Shown here piece after piece: positions 43,516 to 51,342 of a stretch of DNA of 64,000 bases. This stretch comes from an uncultured Anaerococcus sp. GTDB taxonomy: Bacteria; Bacillota; Clostridia; Tissierellales; Peptoniphilaceae. Both the position numbers and the translations under genes were made by a program. Positions within the stretch are counted from its first letter, which is position 1, and each line of letters starts with the position of its first letter. Where the stretch lies: assembly GCF_943912385.1 (NCBI RefSeq), contig NZ_CALTTY010000003.1, positions 1-64,000 of the forward strand, written 5' to 3'. Under the pieces are notes generated by a model. That model did not search any database and was not told the DNA's origin. It was given only the letters and a program-made list of their open reading frames with translations.

Positions 43516-44467
43516 CCAAAAGGGAGGGGTAGGCAAGACTACCACAGTTGTTAATCTCGCTGTAGCCTTAGCCTATCTAGATAAGAAGGTCCTTGTAGTA
43601 GACATGGATCCTCAGGCCAATGCTACAACTGGTCTTGGTATAGATAAGTATAAGGTTAGTATGTCAATTTACGACCTTTTTTACCTAAGTGAAGACTCTG
43701 AAGATAGGCGAGAAATTTCATATAATCAAGATGAAAATCATGCCCAAGATGAAGTAAGTAGTGAGAGCGAAGAGAAATTAAAAGAAGAAGTAGAAAAAGA
43801 AGGAAATAGATATATCAATCTTGCAGCAAGTTATAATGAGGATTCTAAGGTAAGTAGCGAAAATGAGGCTATAACAAGCAAAGATGATTCTAATTCCAAC
43901 AAAGAGTCTATAGATGACTACATTATAAAAACAGAATCCGGTGTAGACCTCATCGCTTCAGAAAATTCTCTGTCAGGTCTTGAGGTAGAGCTTGTGGACC
44001 TAGATCCTTTATCAAGAACTAGGAAGCTTAAAGAAATCCTTGATTCCATCAAGGAAGACTATGACTTTATCCTTATAGATTGTCCACCATCCCTGGGACT
44101 CTTATCTATAAATGCCCTCGTTGCTAGTCAATCAATAATTATTCCAATTCAGACAGAATACTATGCCTTAGAGGGAGTAAGCGAGCTTATGAACACCTTT
44201 GAGCTTGTAAAAGAAAGTTTAAACAAAGACCTTTATGTAGAAGGAGTACTTCTATCTATGTTTGATAAGAGGACTAAGCTTTCCTATGAGGTAGTTGAAG
44301 AAGTTAAGAAATTCTTTAAAGACAAGGTCTTCATGACCATGATTCCTAGGAATGTAAGGCTGGCAGAGGCCCCATCACATGGACAGTCCGCTATAGAATA
44401 TGACGAAAAAAGTCAGGGAGCCATGGCTTATATAAGTCTTGCTTCAGAAATAATTGAAAATGCTTAG
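43493..44467 (+). CDS. parA: ParA/Soj chromosome-partition ATPase with an acidic insertion
   Basis: 324 residues from the ATG at 43493 (AGAGGTG just upstream). Deviant Walker A KGGVGKTTT (about 9-17), DMDPQANATTGLG, and Walker B DFILIDCPPSLGLLSINAL. Soj proteins are about 255 residues; the surplus is an acidic, Ser/Glu/Asn-rich insertion at about 64-140, between YDLFYLSED and DYIIKTESGVDLIASENSLSGLE. It looks disordered. The protein works with ParB to segregate origins and to regulate DnaA. Confidence 0.93.
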   Translation: MKTISIFNQKGGVGKTTTVVNLAVALAYLDKKVLVVDMDPQANATTGLGIDKYKVSMSIYDLFYLSEDSEDRREISYNQDENHAQDEVSSESEEKLKEEVEKEGNRYINLAASYNEDSKVSSENEAITSKDDSNSNKESIDDYIIKTESGVDLIASENSLSGLEVELVDLDPLSRTRKLKEILDSIKEDYDFILIDCPPSLGLLSINALVASQSIIIPIQTEYYALEGVSELMNTFELVKESLNKDLYVEGVLLSMFDKRTKLSYEVVEEVKKFFKDKVFMTMIPRNVRLAEAPSHGQSAIEYDEKSQGAMAYISLASEIIENA

Positions 44468-44475
44468 GAGGGTAT

Positions 44476-45411
44476 ATGACAAATAGAAGGTCTCTGGGCA
44501 GGGGTCTTGGCTCCTTGATTCCAGATGTGAAAGAAGAAGTTAAAAAAGATAAGAACCTGGTAGAAAACTTGCCTGTTGATTTAATAAGACCAAGAAAAGG
44601 CCAGCCTAGAAAAGACTTTGATGAAAAAAGCCTAGAAGATTTAGCAAATTCCATTAAGGAATATGGTCTTTTAAACCCAATCACAGTAACTAAGGTAGAT
44701 AATCACTATGAAATCCTAGCTGGTGAAAGAAGGTTTAGGGCAAGTAGGCTTAATGGCAGTAAGACTATCGAAGCTATAATAAAAACTTTTGATAATCAAG
44801 ATGTGGAAATCCTATCCCTTATAGAAAACGTCCAAAGGGAAGACCTATCAGCTATCGAAGAAGCCACAGCCTATAAAAAGCTCATAGATTCCTATGGTCT
44901 TACCCAGGAAGATATAGCAAAAAAAATGGGCAAGAGCAGATCCTATATAGCCAATACCATTAGGCTTTTAAAACTTGCTGATGAAGAAAAAACAGCCCTA
45001 AAAGAAGGAGCCATATCTCCATCCCAGGCTAGAAGTCTCTTGTCCTTAGACGATGAGGAAAAAAGAAAAAAAGCCCTCGATGACTACAAAAATAAAAAAG
45101 CTGTAGTAAGAGATGTAGAAAAAATATCCAGAGAAGATAAGAAAAAGGGAGAAGACAGAAAGAATTACATCGACCTTATTGGCAAGGATGATAAAAACAA
45201 AACTAATAAAAAGAAAGAAAATAAGAAAGAAGAAGAAAAACTTCCAAACCTCGACTCCCTCTTATTTGATGATTTTGAAGAAAAATTTATGGACAAACTT
45301 GATACTAAGGTAAGGATAGAAAAATCTGCCGAGACCTATAAGCTTGTAATAGACTGCTACTCCATAGATGACTTAGAAAAAATATACGATAGGATTGACC
45401 ATGAAGCTTAA
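44476..45411 (+). CDS. parB: ParB/Spo0J chromosome-partition protein
   Basis: 311 residues. Start RRSLGRGLGSLIPD is the ParA-stimulating peptide. The CTPase domain has LAGERRFRASRL (box II, about 78-89) and ENVQREDLSAIEEA (box III). The helix-turn-helix is TQEDIAKKMGKSRSYIANTIRLLKL. A Lys/Glu linker precedes the C-terminal dimer domain. It binds the nearby parS sites and slides along DNA. 8 nt behind parA. Confidence 0.96.
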   Translation: MTNRRSLGRGLGSLIPDVKEEVKKDKNLVENLPVDLIRPRKGQPRKDFDEKSLEDLANSIKEYGLLNPITVTKVDNHYEILAGERRFRASRLNGSKTIEAIIKTFDNQDVEILSLIENVQREDLSAIEEATAYKKLIDSYGLTQEDIAKKMGKSRSYIANTIRLLKLADEEKTALKEGAISPSQARSLLSLDDEEKRKKALDDYKNKKAVVRDVEKISREDKKKGEDRKNYIDLIGKDDKNKTNKKKENKKEEEKLPNLDSLLFDDFEEKFMDKLDTKVRIEKSAETYKLVIDCYSIDDLEKIYDRIDHEA

Positions 45412-45964
45412 TGAATTAAAAGTGGGCGAACTCTTAGAAGAAACCAGGGCCCTACACGCAAGGCCAGGCGGGGGAGCTATTTCTATTCTCACAGCAAACC
45501 TCGCTGTTAATTTAATCCTTATGATGGATAAGAAAAATTTTAAAAATTTAGAAAAAGAGGCTGAAACAAACCGCAGGGTCTTAAAAGAAATATCAGACCT
45601 TTTGACTAAGTGCGCTGATGAAGACATCTACTATGCAGATATCCTAGTAAATGAATTTAAGAAAAAAGGACAGGTTGATAAAAATGTCTTAATTGATGCT
45701 TTAAGACCACAGATAAGGTTAAATACCTTGAGTATTAGAGCAATGGAAGTGATGGAGTTTTTCTTAGAGTATGGCAAGAAGTCAACACTTGCCGATGGTG
45801 AAATTGCAAATGAGCTAATTTACAGTGCCATAAAGGCATCGGAGCCAACCATAAAGATAAATTTAAAAGATACGAACTATAAGTATAATGTAGGTGAAGT
45901 TTTAAAAGACGCTGAGAGATTATACTTAAATAATATTAGTATTATAGAAAGAAGGAAACTTTGA
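45401..45964 (+). CDS. Cyclodeaminase/cyclohydrolase family protein (FtcD/FchA-like)
   Basis: 187 residues from the ATG at 45401 (AGGATTG before it). The conserved start LLEETRALHARPGGGAISILTANLAVNLILMM is the formimidoyl-THF cyclodeaminase fold, all helical. The enzyme type forms methenyl-THF from formimino-THF or its hydrolysis. It overlaps both neighbours and is in the parAB transcript, so its level may follow partition genes. Substrate is not certain. Confidence 0.82.
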   Translation: MKLNELKVGELLEETRALHARPGGGAISILTANLAVNLILMMDKKNFKNLEKEAETNRRVLKEISDLLTKCADEDIYYADILVNEFKKKGQVDKNVLIDALRPQIRLNTLSIRAMEVMEFFLEYGKKSTLADGEIANELIYSAIKASEPTIKINLKDTNYKYNVGEVLKDAERLYLNNISIIERRKL

Positions 45965-46434
45965 CAGGAATTTATATAGGAATGGGTTTTCTGGCTATAA
46001 TTGTTATCCTACAATTTGCCATGATAAAAAGTCTTAAGGACAGGACCCGCAGGCAAAAACAAAGGTATGACCACCTTTTAAGAGGTAATGATCCAGATGT
46101 AAATATCGAAGAACTTTTAAATAAATTAAACAATCAAATTGAATCCTCCAACAAGGAATTAAGGAGTATAAATAGGACTGCAGCCGATGCCAAGGATGTT
46201 ACTATGGGAGCTGTATCAAATATAGCAGTTGTTCACTTTGATGCCTTTGAAGGCCAGTCTAGTGAACTATCCTTTGCCCTTTGCATGCTAGATAATTTCC
46301 ACAACGGCATTATCCTTACCAGCCTATACGGAAATGGCGGCTCAAATATCTATCTTAAAGAAATCATAAGTGGCCAGGGCAAAGATGAATTATCTGATGC
46401 CGAAGATAGGGCACTCAATAAAGCAAAAAGATAA
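45961..46434 (+). CDS. DUF4446 membrane-anchored protein
   Basis: 157 residues from a TTG start with AAGGA 5 nt upstream. One transmembrane helix (about 3-23), then a coiled-coil region (NIEELLNKLNNQIESSNKELRSIN) and a compact domain with VVHFDAFEGQSSELSFALCMLDNFHNGIILTSLYGN, the DUF4446 core. The same gene often follows parB in Firmicutes. Function unknown. Its start overlaps the cyclodeaminase stop (TTTGA). Confidence 0.85.
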   Translation: MTGIYIGMGFLAIIVILQFAMIKSLKDRTRRQKQRYDHLLRGNDPDVNIEELLNKLNNQIESSNKELRSINRTAADAKDVTMGAVSNIAVVHFDAFEGQSSELSFALCMLDNFHNGIILTSLYGNGGSNIYLKEIISGQGKDELSDAEDRALNKAKR

Positions 46435-46510
46435 AAATTTGCAAAAAATACTAGATTTTTGTTATAGAAACAATATAGTAAAGATAGTTAAAAAAAATTA
46501 GGAGGATTTA

Positions 46511-47524
46511 ATGAAGGGAAAAGGTATTTTAGACCAAGCTATCAAGACTATAGAAGGTAAAAACCTTACCATAGTTTTACCAGAAGGTCATGATGAAAGG
46601 GTATTAGAAGCAGCTCTAAAACACCAAGAAGAAGGCATAATCAAGCCACTTATCTTAGGTGACCAAGGAGAAATCCAAAAGACAGCTGACAAATTAGGAA
46701 AAAGTATATCTGAAATAAAAATATTAAACCCAGAAACTTTTGAAAAATTTGATGAAATGGTTGATGCTTTTACAGAAATCAGAAGAGGAAAAATAGACAG
46801 GGAAGAAGCAGAATTCATCCTAAGAAGGGATTTAAACTACTTCGGAGTTATGCTTGTAAAATTAGGTTATGCTGACGGACTTGTATCAGGTGCCATCCAT
46901 ACAACAGCTGATACAATTAGACCAGCCCTACAAATTATAAGAACTATACCAGGTAGGAAGAGAGTGTCTGGTGTAATGGTTATGTTAGGACCTAATGGCG
47001 AACAACTAGTATTTGCTGATACAGCAGTAAATATAACCCTAGAAGCAGATGAGCTCGGTGAAGTAGCAGTAGAGACAGCCCACACAGCTAAGAGCTTTGG
47101 ACTTGACCCATATGTTGGTATGCTATCATTCTCAACCCACGGCTCAGCCCACCACGATCTTGCAACTAAGGTCGCAAGGGCAACATCACTTGCCAAGGAA
47201 TATGATCCAGATATCAAGATAGTTGGCGAAATCCAATTTGACGCGGCTATAGATCCAGAAACAGCTAAAAATAAAGCACCAGACTCAGATGTTGCAGGTA
47301 AGTGTAATGTATTTATCTTCCCAGACCTACAAGCAGGTAATATCGGTTATAAGATAGCTCAAAGACTTGGTGGTTACAAGGCCCTAGGACCAATTCTCCA
47401 AGGACTAAATGCACCAGTTAACGACCTTTCAAGGGGTTGTTCAGCTCAAGACGTGTATGAAATAGCTATAATCACAGCCATGCAAGCAGCTGAAAGAAAA
47501 AGAGAAGCTGAAGAAAATAAATAA
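46511..47524 (+). CDS. pta: Phosphate acetyltransferase
   Basis: 337 residues, the short form with only the catalytic domain. Family marks: LPEGHDERVLEAA, DGLVSGAIHTTADTIRPALQII, FADTAVNITLEADELGEVAVETA, FDAAIDPETAKNKAPDSDVAGKCNVFIFPDLQAGNIGYK. It exchanges acetyl-CoA and acetyl-phosphate in acetate fermentation; ackA is not in the window. AGGAGG lies before the ATG, and a terminator follows. Confidence 0.95.
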   Translation: MKGKGILDQAIKTIEGKNLTIVLPEGHDERVLEAALKHQEEGIIKPLILGDQGEIQKTADKLGKSISEIKILNPETFEKFDEMVDAFTEIRRGKIDREEAEFILRRDLNYFGVMLVKLGYADGLVSGAIHTTADTIRPALQIIRTIPGRKRVSGVMVMLGPNGEQLVFADTAVNITLEADELGEVAVETAHTAKSFGLDPYVGMLSFSTHGSAHHDLATKVARATSLAKEYDPDIKIVGEIQFDAAIDPETAKNKAPDSDVAGKCNVFIFPDLQAGNIGYKIAQRLGGYKALGPILQGLNAPVNDLSRGCSAQDVYEIAIITAMQAAERKREAEENK

Positions 47525-47551
47525 GAGAAAATAAATAATAAAAAACAAAGT

Positions 47552-47584
47552 AAAGGGCAATCTTCTTGGGTTGCTCTTTTTTAG
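47552..47584 (+). terminator. Terminator after pta
   Basis: AAAGGGCAATC pairs with GGTTGCTCTTT using two GU pairs, then a T run. Confidence 0.8.
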
Positions 47585-47622
47585 TTAATTGAAAGTAGGT
47601 TGATTTTATATTTTTTGAAGAA

Positions 47623-48990
47623 ATGAAAAATACTTCCAAGTCGGTTATACCCATAGCCATCCTAGTTATCATCCTTAATTTTTTTGTGGGAGTTGACACT
47701 AGGCTCCTGGTAAATTTTTTCCTGGGTTGTGCTGGGGTAATCCTGGGTCTTGGTGTGTTTTTAACAGGTGTAGAGATTTCGATTTCAAAAATCGGGTCCA
47801 TGATGGGGGAGTTTTTAGCCAGGTTTGAAAAGTTAATCAAGGTAATTATCTTTGGTGTATTTATTGGCTTTACCATATCAATTGCAGAGCCAGACCTTTT
47901 AATACTAGCAGGAGAAGTTACTGGAGCTATTGGAATCCCATCCCAGTTAATTGTTATGATCATATCCCTAGGAGTAGGAATTATGATATCCTTTGGCTTA
48001 TATAGGATATTTAAGGATATAAGTCTATCTACTATTATGTGTATAATTTACGGTACAGTCTTCCTCCTAATGATTTTTACTGAAGAGATGGGGCATGCCA
48101 TTGCCTTTGACTCATCAGGGGCTACAACAGGAGCTATGACCACACCCTTTATAATAGCCCTGGGTCTTGGTGTTGCAAATCTTAAGGGGGATAAAAGCAA
48201 GGATGATTCTTTTGGCTTGGTAGGTCTTGCATCTACAGGTCCAATCCTTGCAGGTCTATTAATGAACTTATTTTCCAAAGGTGGAGATATGATGATAGAA
48301 GAAGGGGCAGCCCAGTCGCCACTTATGTCAGGTTTTATAAATTCAACCTTTGCGATTGTGCCCATAGCCTTGGTATTTTATATAATGAATTATTTTTATT
48401 TTAAGATAGGTAAGGATGATCTAAGGTCAATAAGTCTGGGTATGGTTTATACCTACCTAGGTCTAATTCTGTTTTTAACCAGTGTCGAAGGTGGGTTTAT
48501 GGACCTTGCCAGAGTCTTAGGTGAAGGGCTTAAAGATAGTAGATTTCTGCCTTTAATAGGCTTTGTTTTAGGGCTACTAGTAGTCCTTGCTGAACCTGCA
48601 GTAGCAGTCCTTGCAGAACAGGTAGAAGATGTAACCGGGGGTTCTATACCAAGAAAGAATATCCTAGCATCCCTATCAATAGGGGTTGCCTTTGCGGTAA
48701 TGCTTGCAATTTTTAGGATTAAGATAGATGGTTTTGCCCTATGGATGCTTATCGTACCAGGATTTTTAATATCCCTAATCCTATCAAGGAGGGTTGAGCA
48801 AATCTTTGTTGGTATTGCCTTTGACTCGGGTGGTGTTGCGTCAGGACCGATGACCGCCACCTTCATCCTAGCCTTCTGCCAGGGGGTGGCAGGTAATATA
48901 GCAGATGGTTTCGGGGTTATATCCTTTGTAGCCATGATGCCAGTTCTAACTATTATGATTATGGGTAATTTATATAAGGGGGCTAAGTAA
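47623..48990 (+). CDS. DUF1538 multi-pass membrane protein
   Basis: 455 residues with about 12 hydrophobic segments. Two homologous halves are visible: AFDSSGATTGAMTTPFIIALGLGVA in the first and AFDSGGVASGPMTATFILAF in the second, and EPDLLILAGEV versus EPAVAVLAEQVE. The paired re-entrant-type motif suggests a transporter with inverted or tandem repeats. The stop overlaps the start of a PII-like gene, so the protein is likely to be gated or regulated by it. Substrate unknown. Confidence 0.85.
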   Translation: MKNTSKSVIPIAILVIILNFFVGVDTRLLVNFFLGCAGVILGLGVFLTGVEISISKIGSMMGEFLARFEKLIKVIIFGVFIGFTISIAEPDLLILAGEVTGAIGIPSQLIVMIISLGVGIMISFGLYRIFKDISLSTIMCIIYGTVFLLMIFTEEMGHAIAFDSSGATTGAMTTPFIIALGLGVANLKGDKSKDDSFGLVGLASTGPILAGLLMNLFSKGGDMMIEEGAAQSPLMSGFINSTFAIVPIALVFYIMNYFYFKIGKDDLRSISLGMVYTYLGLILFLTSVEGGFMDLARVLGEGLKDSRFLPLIGFVLGLLVVLAEPAVAVLAEQVEDVTGGSIPRKNILASLSIGVAFAVMLAIFRIKIDGFALWMLIVPGFLISLILSRRVEQIFVGIAFDSGGVASGPMTATFILAFCQGVAGNIADGFGVISFVAMMPVLTIMIMGNLYKGAK

Positions 48991-49586
48991 TGCAGTTATT
49001 AAGAATAATCTTGCCAAGGGGCAAGGGGTCTAAATTTATGAAAATTCTAAAAAAACATGAGGCTAATGCTATTGCCTGCTTCTACGGTGAAGGATCTGCA
49101 CCGAGTGATATTTTAGCAAGCCTTGCCATAGATAAGACAAAAAAAGAGATTGTAACTGCCCTTGTAGAGGAAGAATATGTAAGAAGGGTTTTAGAAGAAA
49201 TATCTGAAAAACTTAAGGCCGTAAATTCAGCTGTGGCCTTTTCGACATCGTTAGAGGGAGATAATAAAATGGAATATGTATGCTTATATGTCATAGTTGA
49301 TAGGCACCAGGGGCGAAAAGCCATCCACATTGCCCAGGATAATGGAGCAAGGGGAGCTACAGTGATCCACGGAAGGGGGTCGGGTGAAGCTGTAAAAAGT
49401 CCACTTTTCCTATCAATGAACATAGAGCCAGAAAAAGATTTGGTAATTATGCTAATCAAAAAGGACCTAGTAGAAAAAATTCGCGAAGAAATCTATGAAC
49501 AAATGGATTTAGGAAGTGAAGGAAGGGGTATAATATATTCACTACCAGTAGACCATGTTGCTGGTCTGGTAGAACAGGGTAAGTAA
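48990..49586 (+). CDS. PII-like (GlnB fold) double-domain regulator
   Basis: 198 residues built of two ferredoxin-like GlnB domains: about 1-90 (LLRIILPRGKGSKFMKILKKHEANAI) and about 97-195 (EYVCLYVIVDRHQGRKAIHIAQDNGARGATVIHGRGSG). The latter keeps the T-loop-side pattern GARGATVIHGRG. PII proteins bind ATP/ADP and 2-oxoglutarate and control transporters. Coupled to the DUF1538 gene by one-base overlap (ATG at stop). The uridylylation Tyr is not identified. Confidence 0.82.
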   Translation: MQLLRIILPRGKGSKFMKILKKHEANAIACFYGEGSAPSDILASLAIDKTKKEIVTALVEEEYVRRVLEEISEKLKAVNSAVAFSTSLEGDNKMEYVCLYVIVDRHQGRKAIHIAQDNGARGATVIHGRGSGEAVKSPLFLSMNIEPEKDLVIMLIKKDLVEKIREEIYEQMDLGSEGRGIIYSLPVDHVAGLVEQGK

Positions 49587-49608
49587 TAAAATAGTAAGGA
49601 GTATATAT

Positions 49609-49917
49609 ATGAAAAAATTAGACACTTTTGAATTTAGAGACAAGGTAGAAAACGGCACTGGCCTATGCTTGGTAGATTTTTCTGCGACCTGGTGCGGACC
49701 ATGCAAGATGCAAGCTCCAATCCTAGAAGAACTCGCCTCTGAAAGTGACTATGAGATCTATAATGTGGATGTGGATGAGTCAAACGAAATTGCAGGCCAA
49801 TATAATATAAATGCGGTACCTTCTCTATTAATTTTTAAAGATGGAGTCTTAAAGGAAAACCTAGTAGGCTTCCATACAAAAGAAGCCATCAAAGAAGAAA
49901 TGACAAAATTTATATAA
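49609..49917 (+). CDS. trxA: Thioredoxin
   Basis: 102 residues. Active site WCGPC (C29, C32), cis-Pro in AVPSLLIF, and overall normal length. AAGGAG is upstream. Its stop and the reductase ATG overlap. It reduces protein disulfides and can supply electrons to the class I ribonucleotide reductase encoded at 58.8 kb. Confidence 0.94.
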   Translation: MKKLDTFEFRDKVENGTGLCLVDFSATWCGPCKMQAPILEELASESDYEIYNVDVDESNEIAGQYNINAVPSLLIFKDGVLKENLVGFHTKEAIKEEMTKFI

Positions 49918-50774
49918 TGACCTATGATATTGCGATAATCGGCGCAGGTCCTGCAGGGCTTAGCGCCGCTTTAAATTCTAAGATAAGAAATAAAAAAGTA
50001 ATTCTTTTTGGTAAAGACTCAGAAAAACTTGTAAAAACTGAAAAAATTTCAAATTACCTAGGCCTTAAAGATATATCAGGAAAGGCTTTAAACGATGCCT
50101 TTAATGACAGTCTTTTAGATTATGATTTAGAAAGATCTTTTAAGAAGGTAAGAACAGTCTATGCTATGGGTGATTATTTTGCCATAGAAGTTGAAAATGA
50201 AAGTGAAATGATTGAGGCAAAGTCAGTAATCCTTGCTACAGGTATCGACCTAAAAAAAGAGCTTGTTAATGAAGATAAGTTTTTTGCCAATGGAGTAAAT
50301 TATTGTGCGACCTGTGATGCTGCCCTCTATAGGGAAAAGAAGGTTGTAGTAATTGGTTATAATGAAGAGGCTATAGAAGAAGCAAACTTTACATCAGAAA
50401 TAGTAGGCAGTCTAGTCTTTGTAAATATGACAGGAGGACCGGTAAGCCTTAATCCTGGTATCGATGTTATAGAAGGGGAGATCCCAAGAGGTTTTGAGGG
50501 AGAAAAAAGGGCTGAAGTTTTAGTATTTAAGTCAGGCAAATCAATCGAAGCTGATGGTTTTTTTATAATCAAAGATGCCTCAAGGGCCGATAGGTTAGTT
50601 CCTTCTATAAAGATGGAAGAGAATCACATAAGAGTTGATAAGAACATGGAAAGCTCTATTAGAGGGCTTTTTGCAGCTGGTGATACTACAGGTAGTCCTT
50701 ACCAAATAATGAAGGCTGTTGGAGAAGGCCAGGTGGCGGCCTTATCGGCAGCAAGCTTTCTGGCAAAAAAATAA
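49917..50774 (+). CDS. Thioredoxin-reductase-like flavoprotein with altered NADPH site
   Basis: 285 residues (TrxB is about 310). FAD motif GAGPAGLSAALN (9-20), redox CATC (C130, C133) and the C-terminal FAD contact GLFAAGDTTGSPYQIMKAVGEGQVAALSA. The second Rossmann motif reads VVVIGYNEEAIEEANFTSE instead of GGGDSAxEEA, and no HRR motif follows (FVNMTGG). It resembles the ferredoxin- or flavin-linked thioredoxin reductases of clostridia rather than NADPH enzymes. Electron donor is inferred, not shown. It overlaps trxA. Confidence 0.85.
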   Translation: MTYDIAIIGAGPAGLSAALNSKIRNKKVILFGKDSEKLVKTEKISNYLGLKDISGKALNDAFNDSLLDYDLERSFKKVRTVYAMGDYFAIEVENESEMIEAKSVILATGIDLKKELVNEDKFFANGVNYCATCDAALYREKKVVVIGYNEEAIEEANFTSEIVGSLVFVNMTGGPVSLNPGIDVIEGEIPRGFEGEKRAEVLVFKSGKSIEADGFFIIKDASRADRLVPSIKMEENHIRVDKNMESSIRGLFAAGDTTGSPYQIMKAVGEGQVAALSAASFLAKK

Positions 50775-50801
50775 AGCTAATCCTTGTATAATAAGTGTAA
50801 A

Positions 50802-50860
50802 ATATATCTTTTTATATTGACATAATATTTAAGATATGTAAAATAATATTAAAGATATAT
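50802..50860 (+). promoter_or_regulatory. marR-ftsH promoter with flanking inverted repeats
   Basis: TTGACA (50817-50822), 16-nt spacer, TAAAAT (50839-50844). ATATATCTTT (50802-50811) and AAAGATATAT (50851-50860) flank it as inverted arms, and a direct copy TTTAAGATAT (50828-50837) lies between. These are candidate sites for the MarR protein itself. Confidence 0.55.
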
Positions 50861-50871
50861 AGGAGGTAGCT

Positions 50872-51342
50872 ATGCCAGAAAAGCATATTGATTTTTTCAA
50901 ATTTAATAACACAATATTTTCCATGATCAGGGAAATTTCTTATAAGATAGATTTGTTGCTCCAAGATACAGCCAACAATCTAGACCTAACCCCGCTCCAA
51001 CTAAAGATAATAATTGCCCTTTATTCAAGAAATGAGGACTTATCAATAGGCAATCTTGGTAAAACTATAGGAGTTACTGGGGGAAATATTTCAAACATTT
51101 GTAAAAAACTTGAGAAAAAAGGATTTGTAGTAAGAAAAAGAAGCGAAAAAGATGAAAGAGTAGTCAATGTAAGCTTAACTGACAAAGGAATCGCAGCCAG
51201 CAAGGACCTGGGTGAATATTTCTATAAAATAAGGGAAGAATTTCCAGGCGATACTGTTGATGTGAACCTTGAGACTATAATAGAAGAGTTAAAGGAACTT
51301 GATGAACTACTTGATAAATATATATCTAGGAGACTTAGATGA
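50872..51342 (+). CDS. MarR-family transcriptional regulator
   Basis: 156 residues. Winged helix: LTPLQLKIIIALYSRNEDLSIGNLGKTIGVTGGNISNICKKLEKKGFVVRKRSEKDERVVNVSLTDKG (about 42-108), with the wing Asp-Glu-Arg typical of MarR. Dimerisation helices flank. AGGAGG is upstream. It overlaps ftsH by 4 nt (ATGA), so it is cotranscribed with it and may control it. Confidence 0.9.
   Translation: MPEKHIDFFKFNNTIFSMIREISYKIDLLLQDTANNLDLTPLQLKIIIALYSRNEDLSIGNLGKTIGVTGGNISNICKKLEKKGFVVRKRSEKDERVVNVSLTDKGIAASKDLGEYFYKIREEFPGDTVDVNLETIIEELKELDELLDKYISRRLR

Noticed and set aside
49609..50774. Classical NADPH-dependent TrxB
   Set aside because: The GGGxSA and HRR motifs are missing, so the standard name was not used.
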